This document shows positions 57,506-64,000 of a stretch of 64,000 nucleotides of DNA, one piece after another. Location: NCBI RefSeq assembly GCF_014647035.1, contig NZ_BMOK01000009.1, forward strand, positions 1 to 64,000, given 5' to 3'. How positions within the stretch are numbered: position 1 is the first letter of the stretch; every line of letters starts with the position of its first letter. The position numbers and the translations under genes were made by a program. Below the pieces are notes generated by a model that saw nothing but the letters and a program-made list of their open reading frames with translations, did not search any database and was not told the DNA's origin. The stretch is from Sporolactobacillus putidus. Its GTDB lineage: Bacteria > Bacillota > Bacilli > Bacillales > Sporolactobacillaceae.

Positions 57506-58876
57506 TTACGTACCTGGGGGCATATCTTCTTCCCGATGTTTCCGGTCAATATTGACAAATTTATTGTATTCCTTGATAAAGGCCAGTTCGACCGTACCCA
57601 CGGGTCCGTTACGCTGCTTAGCAATGATAATTTCAATAATGTTCTGTTTTTCACTTTCTTTGTCGTAATAATCGTCGCGATACAGGAAAGCCACAACATC
57701 GGCATCCTGTTCAATACTGCCTGATTCACGAATATCACTCATCATTGGACGCTTGTCCTGTCTGGATTCAACTCCGCGCGAAAGCTGCGACAGCGCAATG
57801 ACCGGAACATCCAGTTCACGTGCCATGGCCTTCAGCGTTCTGGAGATCTCGGAGACTTCCTGCTGCCGGTTTTCCTGGCGGCGCTGGCCGCCTGATCCCA
57901 AAATCAGCTGCAGGTAGTCGATAATGACCATATCCAGGCCTTTTTCCTGTTTTAATCTTCGGCATTTCGCCCGAATATCATTCACTCTGATTCCCGGAGA
58001 ATCGTCAATATAGATGCCCGCCCGTGACAGGCTGCCCATGGCCATCGTCAGTTTCTGCCAGTCGTCGTCTTCGAGCCGTCCGGTACGCAGCTTCTGGGCA
58101 TCGATGTTGCCTTCCGCGCACAACATACGCATGGCCAGCTGCCTGGCGCCCATTTCAAGACTGAAAATCGCGACGTTGGCGTCATTTTTCGTGGCCACAT
58201 TTTGAGCGATGTTGAGAGCAAACGCTGTTTTTCCCACGGAAGGCCTCGCTGCGACAATGATCAGATCACTTTTCTGAAAGCCGGCCGTCATCCGGTCAAG
58301 TTCCATGAATCCGGTCGCCGTCCCGGTGACGTCGCCTTCCCGGTTCTGAAGCATTTCGATATTGTCGTATGTTTCAATTAAAACGTCTTTAATTGACCGG
58401 AACTCACTTGTCCGCTTTCTCTCGGCGACTTCAAGAATCTCTCTTTCAGCATCGTCAAGTATGCTTTCTACTTCGTCTTCACGTGTATAACCTTCGGAGA
58501 CGATATTGGTTGCCGTGCGAATCAGCCGGCGAAGCAGGGCCTTTTCTGTAACGATGTTACAGTAATATTCGATATTGGCCGCGGTCGGCGCCGAACCGGC
58601 AAGATCCGAAAGATAGGAAACACCGCCGATCTCTTCCAGATGTCTGGCGGACTGAAGGGCGGCCGTTACGGTCACGACATCGACCGGCTCATTCCGCTCC
58701 GACAGATCCAGCATCGCGGAAAAGATCAGCTGATGGCTTGTACGGTAAAAATCTTCGGGTATGAGCATTTCCGACGCCGTAATCACTGCTGACGGTTCAA
58801 GGAAAACCGCCCCGAGAACGGCCTGCTCGGCTTCCGTATTGTGCGGGGGTGTGCGATCCGCAAATAAGTCACTCAT
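57506..58876 (-). CDS. dnaB: replicative DNA helicase
   Basis: A 456-residue hexameric helicase (DnaC in B. subtilis naming) that unwinds DNA at replication forks. The N-terminal domain starts PPHNTEAEQAVLGAVFLE. The RecA-like domain has Walker A ARPSVGKTAFA, Walker B MVIIDYLQLI and the arginine-finger region QLSRGVESRQDKRP. It follows rplI in a conserved arrangement. Full length and no odd features. Confidence 0.96.
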   Translation of the reverse strand: MSDLFADRTPPHNTEAEQAVLGAVFLEPSAVITASEMLIPEDFYRTSHQLIFSAMLDLSERNEPVDVVTVTAALQSARHLEEIGGVSYLSDLAGSAPTAANIEYYCNIVTEKALLRRLIRTATNIVSEGYTREDEVESILDDAEREILEVAERKRTSEFRSIKDVLIETYDNIEMLQNREGDVTGTATGFMELDRMTAGFQKSDLIIVAARPSVGKTAFALNIAQNVATKNDANVAIFSLEMGARQLAMRMLCAEGNIDAQKLRTGRLEDDDWQKLTMAMGSLSRAGIYIDDSPGIRVNDIRAKCRRLKQEKGLDMVIIDYLQLILGSGGQRRQENRQQEVSEISRTLKAMARELDVPVIALSQLSRGVESRQDKRPMMSDIRESGSIEQDADVVAFLYRDDYYDKESEKQNIIEIIIAKQRNGPVGTVELAFIKEYNKFVNIDRKHREEDMPPGT

Positions 58877-58995
58877 GCTGTTATCCCCTTATTTATACTG
58901 ATTGAACGGCCCGTGCTGAACATCAGCCAATGTCTGCCCGGGCGGACAGTTGCCGGAAAAAACCTCTGAAACTGACGATACGCTCCGCACGCCGC

Positions 58996-59439
58996 TCACT
59001 CTTCCGTAACATGCACTTTCACTTTGGCCATGACCTGCGGGTGCAGTTTAAGAGGCACATCCGTAAATCCGAGAGTGCGTATCGGTTCGGGCAGTTCAAT
59101 TTTCCGTTTATCGACCGAGATATTCTGCTTCTGAAAAGCCTGCGCAATCTGTTTGCTTGTAATGGAACCGAACAGACGCCCGCCTTCCCCGGATTTTGCC
59201 TTCAGTTCAATCGTTATATTTTCTATTTTGTTTTTGAGCGCCTCAGCCTCCCGGCGCTCCTCTTCTTCATGTTCCATTTGTTTCTTTTTTTTGGTATCCA
59301 GCTGTTTCAGGCTGCTCTTATTAGCCGGAACAGCCATGTTTTTTGGAAATAGATAATTCCGGGCATAACCTTCGGAAACTTCTTTGACTTCTCCTTCACT
59401 GCCCTTGCCTTTTACATCTTTGATAAAAATAACTTTCAT
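58996..59439 (-). CDS. rplI: 50S ribosomal protein L9
   Basis: A 147-residue ribosomal protein with the rRNA-binding N-terminal domain (MKVIFIKDVKGKGSEGEVKEV, GYARNYLFPKNMA), a long charged helix (40-75) and the C-terminal domain. It shares one base with the gdpP stop, so the two are coupled. Full length. Confidence 0.97.
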   Translation of the reverse strand: MKVIFIKDVKGKGSEGEVKEVSEGYARNYLFPKNMAVPANKSSLKQLDTKKKKQMEHEEEERREAEALKNKIENITIELKAKSGEGGRLFGSITSKQIAQAFQKQNISVDKRKIELPEPIRTLGFTDVPLKLHPQVMAKVKVHVTEE

Positions 59440-61415
59440 CAGGACAAACCTCCCTCAAAATAACTGTCGATTGCCGCTCTGACCTGTTCCGCAGCGTCGC
59501 CGACCGTCGTATCCTTCATCTGAGTGGCCGCGTTATTCAGATGTCCGCCGCCGCCGATGCTTTCCATGATGATCTGGACATTCACGTCGCCCAGAGATCT
59601 TGCGCTGATGCCGACCTGCCCGTCATCCCGCAGACCGATCACAAAAGATGTCCTGATCCCTTCCAGCGTCAGCAGCGTGTCGGCTGTCTGGGCTAGCAGC
59701 ACTTGATCATACTGCTTTTCTTCTTCGCCGACAACGATAGCGATATTGGACCGATAAATTTTGGCCCTGCGAATGAGTTCGGCACGCTGGTTGAATTGCT
59801 CCAGGTCGTCGCTTAAAAATTTCTGGATGAGAATCGTATCCGCTCCGTGCGCCCGCAGATAAGACGCTGCATCGAAGGTACGGAAACCGGTTCGGAGTGT
59901 GAAGTTCTTCGTGTCTACCGCTATACCGCCCAGCATCGCCGTCGCTTCAATGACATTAAGCGGGCGCTCATTGGGCTGGTATTCCAACAATTCCGTGACC
60001 AGTTCAGACGTTGACGATGCATAGGGCTCCATATAAACGAGTACAGGATCCTTAATGAATTCCTCCGCCCGCCGGTGGTGATCAATCACGACAACACGAA
60101 TCGCACTTTCCAGAAGCTGCGGATCGACAACCATGGACGGACGATGAGTGTCCACAACAACAAGCAATGTCCGTCTCGTTGCCTGCCCGTGGGCCTCATC
60201 AGCGGAAATAAAGTTGGACCAAAGGTTGCGGTCCCTTTGAAGTTCATCGATCAGTCTGGACACACCGGTCACATTTTGCTCCCGATCAAGGATAATTTTC
60301 GCGCTGCGCCCATTGGCGTGAGCGATTTTCAGCACACCGATACATGCTCCCATGGAATCAAGATCAGGTACTCTGTGTCCCATAATCATCACCTGGTCGC
60401 TCTCCAGCATCAGCTCCGATAAAGCGTGCGAAATAACCCGCGCCCGGACACGCGTTCTTTTCTCAACAGGATTGGATTTCCCGCCGTAAAATTTCACATC
60501 TCCGTCCGGTCGTTTGATGACTGCCTGATCGCCGCCGCGCCCCAGTCCGAGATCAAGCGCAGACTGCGCGTAGGAGCCCAGATCTTCAAGAATCGGCGTT
60601 CCCGCCCCGACGCCGATGCTGAGCGTCAGCGGAATATGGCTGAGCGGGACTGTTTTCTCCCTCACCTTGTCGAGAATAGAAAAATGCTCCTCTTCGATCA
60701 TGGTCAACCGTTTTTCATTCAGCACCGCGAGAAAGCGGTCAGATGCAGTCCGCCGCAAAAAAATGCCGTGATCCGATGCCCATTTCTTGATAATCGACGT
60801 TGTCTCATTGTTAATTGTACTCCGGATCTGATCTTCAAGACCTTCGGTCACTTCTTTGTAATTGTCCAGGAAAATGAGGGCAATGACCGTCTTTTCATTG
60901 AAGTATCTTTTTTTAATCTCCAGAATATCCGTGATGTCGGTAAAATAGAGCAGCCTTTCCGGTCTTTTCAAGCGTACACGGTATTGCCGTTCGCGGATTG
61001 TGATGATTGACGATTCTTTATCCGACGAGATGAGGTCCGCCAGCTCTTTGGAAATCTCGTTCACGTACTTTCCAACGTTTGTTTCTTCATCTCCGGCAAT
61101 TTTATTGAGGTACGGATTGCACCATTCGATTCGTTCGGATTTGTCGTAAAGAATAATCCCGATCGGCATCTGGAGCAGCACTTCGTCCCCGACTTTTTTA
61201 ATACGATAGGAAAGCCCTGCAATGTATTCGATCAGTTCTTTATTAAATTGAGCCTCATTGAACACGAACCATACAGCAAAAAGAGCCAAGAGTACCAGCC
61301 CTGCCAGAGCCAGCATCCAATTCAGAAACGCGATAAAAATAAGAAAGAGGAGGCACAGCAACCCCAGAACAACGAGCTGGTCGCTGCGCCATCGATGTTT
61401 AAATCGGTTTGCCAA
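59439..61415 (-). CDS. gdpP: cyclic-di-AMP phosphodiesterase GdpP
   Basis: A 658-residue membrane enzyme that hydrolyses c-di-AMP. Two helices near the start (QLVVLGLLCLLFLIFIAF, ALAGLVLLALFAVWFVF) precede a PAS domain, a degenerate GGDEF domain and the DHH/DHHA1 domain with MGHRVPDLDSMGA, VVVDTHRPSM, VVIDHHRRAEEF and GGGGHLNNAA. The frame is open to 61652, but GGGAG nine bases before TTG 61415 and the usual family length support that start. Unlike in B. subtilis, no yybS-like gene precedes it. Confidence 0.93.
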   Translation of the reverse strand: MANRFKHRWRSDQLVVLGLLCLLFLIFIAFLNWMLALAGLVLLALFAVWFVFNEAQFNKELIEYIAGLSYRIKKVGDEVLLQMPIGIILYDKSERIEWCNPYLNKIAGDEETNVGKYVNEISKELADLISSDKESSIITIRERQYRVRLKRPERLLYFTDITDILEIKKRYFNEKTVIALIFLDNYKEVTEGLEDQIRSTINNETTSIIKKWASDHGIFLRRTASDRFLAVLNEKRLTMIEEEHFSILDKVREKTVPLSHIPLTLSIGVGAGTPILEDLGSYAQSALDLGLGRGGDQAVIKRPDGDVKFYGGKSNPVEKRTRVRARVISHALSELMLESDQVMIMGHRVPDLDSMGACIGVLKIAHANGRSAKIILDREQNVTGVSRLIDELQRDRNLWSNFISADEAHGQATRRTLLVVVDTHRPSMVVDPQLLESAIRVVVIDHHRRAEEFIKDPVLVYMEPYASSTSELVTELLEYQPNERPLNVIEATAMLGGIAVDTKNFTLRTGFRTFDAASYLRAHGADTILIQKFLSDDLEQFNQRAELIRRAKIYRSNIAIVVGEEEKQYDQVLLAQTADTLLTLEGIRTSFVIGLRDDGQVGISARSLGDVNVQIIMESIGGGGHLNNAATQMKDTTVGDAAEQVRAAIDSYFEGGLS

Positions 61416-62550
61416 CTTTTTCAGCTCCCACGGCCGAATTTGCCTTTTTAAGGCGGTACAAAAGTTTCCGCACGATCCCGGCGGATCCCGCTGCCATTTG
61501 CCCTCGCCGCCTTTTTTAAGGACATATCCGTGAGCATGCTTCCGAAAATATATGGTGTGTCCGGCAGGTCCGGAAATGATGCCTGATTCCACACCAGGAC
61601 GCCTCTCGCATGCTATAAATCCGGACGGACGGCGGCCCGCTTCACCGTTCACTATATTCCAGAAAGAGGATATTAGAAAACTTGGCGAAGCGGGGCCTTT
61701 GGCGCAGGCTGAGCCTTAGTTGCCCTTACACTATAATCCTTAAAATTTTTTTACTCTCCTATAGTGAAAAAAGAAACCGGGTCCTGGTTAAATGCCAGTC
61801 TTTTACAGGATCCGCCGGATCCACGTTTTTTATAGCCTCTGTTTTCGTATGACTATGCACGGATATTGAAACCTAAGTCAATTATACTCAATATTCCTGA
61901 CGATTGCAGTAAATAGCTGTAAATATGATTGCATCGGCATTGCCTGTCTTTACATTATCGACGATTATCCTGAAGGCAATCCTGTTCGATTATAATATAA
62001 AAACATGCACGAATGGAAGAGTAAGCGATTGTTGCAATGGCATTAATAAAGGTGTAAAATTCAATTTGATAGTTGTTTGTTAAGAAAGCGTTTTAAATCG
62101 ACTGATGGTGCCCAAATTCTTCTTACTGTATGTTTAACGAGGTAAGGGAGAAAACGGATTGGATTTTCCCCATGTTCATTTACCGACTGTTTGAACGGTC
62201 TTTAAAAGAATGGGGTCTTTTTCGCATTGATTCTTTTTAGTGCTGCTTTTCGTTTGAAGTGCCATTCAGGGAGCTGGTGCAGATCATGACTGCTATTACT
62301 ACACGAACAGCCTTGAAGCACAAAGATCCGGAAAACCGGCTGATCGCCTGTTCAAACAGACGGGGGGCTGGCAGGCTTTTACCGAACCCGGTGTGTTGTC
62401 CGGCTGATTTCCTTAAAATAACCCGTTCTTTTTCTTTCGGGGGTCCAGTAAAAAATAATAATATCCGTTCAAAAAGACGATCCTCTTCCGGATTGTCTTT
62501 TCTGTTTATTAATTTTCCTCAAGCAAACAATTTAAGGGGGGTGAATCTTT
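61416..62550. other. large gene-poor region before the CDF gene
   Basis: More than 1.1 kb without a convincing gene. It contains the dispersed repeat at 61679-61768. A short plus-strand stretch at about 62265-62408 (YYYTNSLEAQRSGKPADRLF in one frame) looks faintly protein-like but has no start codon. Confidence 0.5.
61679..61768. repeat. dispersed two-module repeat, compact copy
   Basis: Module 1 reads ACTTGGCGAAGC ... GAGCCTTAGTTGC, and module 2 (TTACACTATAATCCTTAAAA, then TATAGTGAA) follows within a few bases. This is the same order as at 50361-50504 but without the 60-base gap. Confidence 0.7.
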
Positions 62551-63483
62551 ATGGCCCGTGAAAATCCGAAAGCGCTGAAGGCAGCCTGGATCAGCCTGAT
62601 CAGCAATTTTTCGCTGACACTGATCAAAATCGTCTGCGGGATGTTCTTTCACAGCACCGCGCTTATCGCGGACGGCGTGCATAACGGAGGGGATGTTATC
62701 GGCTCAATTGCCGCGATTGGCTCGATGAAGCTTTCCAATCATCCGGCTGACAGAGATCACCCCTATGGCCACGGGAAGGCGGAGGATGTCTCCAGCGCTT
62801 TTATTGCGATCATTTTAATCGCTGCAGCCTTATTTCTCATTTATGACGCAGTTAAGGCGCTTCTAACACCCGTTTCCTCAGTCGGTGCCTGGGCGCTTTT
62901 GGCGGCTGTTGTTTCTACAGTATGGAAATGGATTCTCTATATCTATACCTACAAGGCGGCTGACAAATACCGCAGCAAAAGCCTTCACGCGACTGCAACA
63001 GATCACCTTGCCGATATCTTTGCTTCATGTGCTGCAGCAATCGGACTCGGTATCGGATGGGCCGGGAATTTGCTTAATATCCCCGGTGCCCATTTCGGCG
63101 ATCCGGTTGCGGGTATTGTCGTCTCCGTTCTGGTGCTGAGAATTGCTATTACCATGATCATAAAATCGACCAATGTCCTCATGGAAAGCAGTGTCCCTGA
63201 GGATAAACAGGAAGAATACCGGGAAGTGTTTCTCTCTTTTTCGGAAGTGAAGAAAATCGACATTTTACGTGCTCGCGAACAGGGCAATGCGGTATTAATC
63301 GATGCGCAGATCAGGCTGCCTGCCTCGCTCACCATTCAGCAAGGTGACGATATCACAGAGGAAATCAGGCAGCGAATGATGCGCAAGTATCCCTATGTCG
63401 ATGAAGTTTTGATTCATATCAATCCCTGGTATGAGGGACGGGAGATTATCGAACCGGATTCCGTTCCTGATTTGAAAAAATAA
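62551..63483 (+). CDS. cation diffusion facilitator transporter
   Basis: A 310-residue CDF-family exporter of divalent metal ions such as Zn, Mn or Fe. Six membrane helices are predicted. Helix 2 has the metal site ALIADGVHNGGDVIGS and helix 5 has LHATATDHLADIFAS; DRDHPYGHGKAED is the family signature loop. A C-terminal cytoplasmic domain (220-300) has the ferredoxin-like fold of CDF proteins. The ATG follows a strong AAGGGGGG site. The metal is not predictable from sequence. Confidence 0.9.
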   Translation: MARENPKALKAAWISLISNFSLTLIKIVCGMFFHSTALIADGVHNGGDVIGSIAAIGSMKLSNHPADRDHPYGHGKAEDVSSAFIAIILIAAALFLIYDAVKALLTPVSSVGAWALLAAVVSTVWKWILYIYTYKAADKYRSKSLHATATDHLADIFASCAAAIGLGIGWAGNLLNIPGAHFGDPVAGIVVSVLVLRIAITMIIKSTNVLMESSVPEDKQEEYREVFLSFSEVKKIDILRAREQGNAVLIDAQIRLPASLTIQQGDDITEEIRQRMMRKYPYVDEVLIHINPWYEGREIIEPDSVPDLKK

Positions 63484-63570
63484 TGACGGTTTATTCATTA
63501 TCCTTTATAGTATAAGTGAATGAACGGCAAGCGAATGCAGGCAACCATCCTATTTTTTGAGGTGAACAAA

Positions 63571-64000
63571 ATGTCAGTTGCGTCAGTGGAAAGTACGGCC
63601 ATTGCGTTGAATGTCGGGGATCAGGCTTTCGGTCTCCTGATCGGAGAGATCCATGAGTTTATAGAGCCGATACATGCCGCAAAGGTCCCCATGACCCACC
63701 CTTACTTTTTGGGCTTGATTTCATTGAGAGGAAAAGTTTTGCCGTTAATTAATCTGGCAGGCGTCTTTCATGCCGACCACAACCCTTTTCCTCTGGAAGA
63801 CGAAAAATATGTGATCTGCGGCACCGAGGATGAACGAATAGCACTTGATATTCATTCTGTCGGAGAGCCCTTTACCTTTCATTCCGAGAATCTTGTCCCG
63901 GTGAACGATGAGAAGAATATTATTGCAGCCAAACTTAGGTTAGAAAACCGGGAACTTCCCTTACTCAATATCGGGAAGCTTATAGCCCTGACGAAATCGC
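63571..64000 (+). CDS. CheW-domain protein, 3' end outside the window
   Basis: ATG 63571 with GAGGTG eight bases upstream opens a frame of at least 143 codons that runs off the window. The product has a CheW-like fold: ALNVGDQAFGLLIGEIHEFIE, HPYFLGLISLRGKVLPLINLAGV and later ALDIHSVGEPF. It is only distantly similar to the CheW at 35210. It probably belongs to the main chemotaxis system or to a receptor pathway. No neighbour can be seen after it. Confidence 0.8.
   Translation, partial: MSVASVESTAIALNVGDQAFGLLIGEIHEFIEPIHAAKVPMTHPYFLGLISLRGKVLPLINLAGVFHADHNPFPLEDEKYVICGTEDERIALDIHSVGEPFTFHSENLVPVNDEKNIIAAKLRLENRELPLLNIGKLIALTKS

Noticed and set aside
62259-62561. 100-codon plus-strand frame before the CDF gene
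   Set aside because: It overlaps the ribosome site and start of the CDF gene, and its composition is not protein-like.

Overview
The window is chromosomal DNA from a low-to-medium GC, endospore-type Firmicute of the order Bacillales, most likely the Sporolactobacillus group. This is inferred from the conserved block gdpP-rplI-dnaB-purA-tRNAs-walRKHIJ-htrA-rlmH, which sits near the replication origin in Bacillus relatives, together with many PTS operons and cre-like sites. The species cannot be fixed from the sequence.

Layout. 0-9.7 kb: an isochorismatase-type hydrolase abutting an 870-bp array of 20-bp repeats, a PfoR-type EIIC membrane protein, two amino-acid permeases, an EamA exporter and a DrrAB-type ABC exporter. 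9.9-11.7 kb: decayed DNA with a sulfatase-maturase fragment, a broken IS30 transposase and IS-end remnants. 11.8-19.1 kb: an ascorbate-family PTS operon carrying its own transaldolase and transketolase, divergent from a PRD-type regulator. 19.4-23.2 kb: a persulfide/sulfide regulon with a CstR-type repressor, a four-domain CoA-disulfide reductase-rhodanese-TusA-DsrE fusion and a divergent cupredoxin; both promoters carry CsoR/CstR-type dyads. 23.4-28.8 kb: a NitT/TauT-family ABC importer divergent from a CitA/CitB-type two-component system whose kinase is preceded by an overlapping 26-codon ORF. 29-33 kb: an atypical pyruvate kinase, a DUF499-type ATPase fragment and a broken GGDEF-EAL gene. 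33.1-40 kb: a chemosensory operon (cheA-cheW-mcp-cheR-cheB-cheD). 40.3-46.4 kb: a LacI-controlled sugar regulon. 46.9-61.4 kb: the conserved near-origin block on the minus strand. 62.5-64 kb: a cation-diffusion transporter and a CheW-domain gene cut by the window end.

The most interesting system is the LacI regulon at 40.3-46.4 kb. A beta-glucoside-type PTS and a GH1 phospho-glycosidase run one way. An epimerase resembling allulose-6-phosphate 3-epimerase and an RpiB-type isomerase run the other way. All are tied together by copies of one 16-bp operator. The GH1 enzyme has Ala in place of the conserved His that normally contacts O3 of glucose, and allose is the C3 epimer of glucose. A phosphorylated beta-alloside pathway is therefore a testable hypothesis. 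Other items of note are the 20-bp repeat array, a cluster of DnaA boxes between htrA and rlmH, the CstR-controlled cupredoxin and a small dispersed repeat family.
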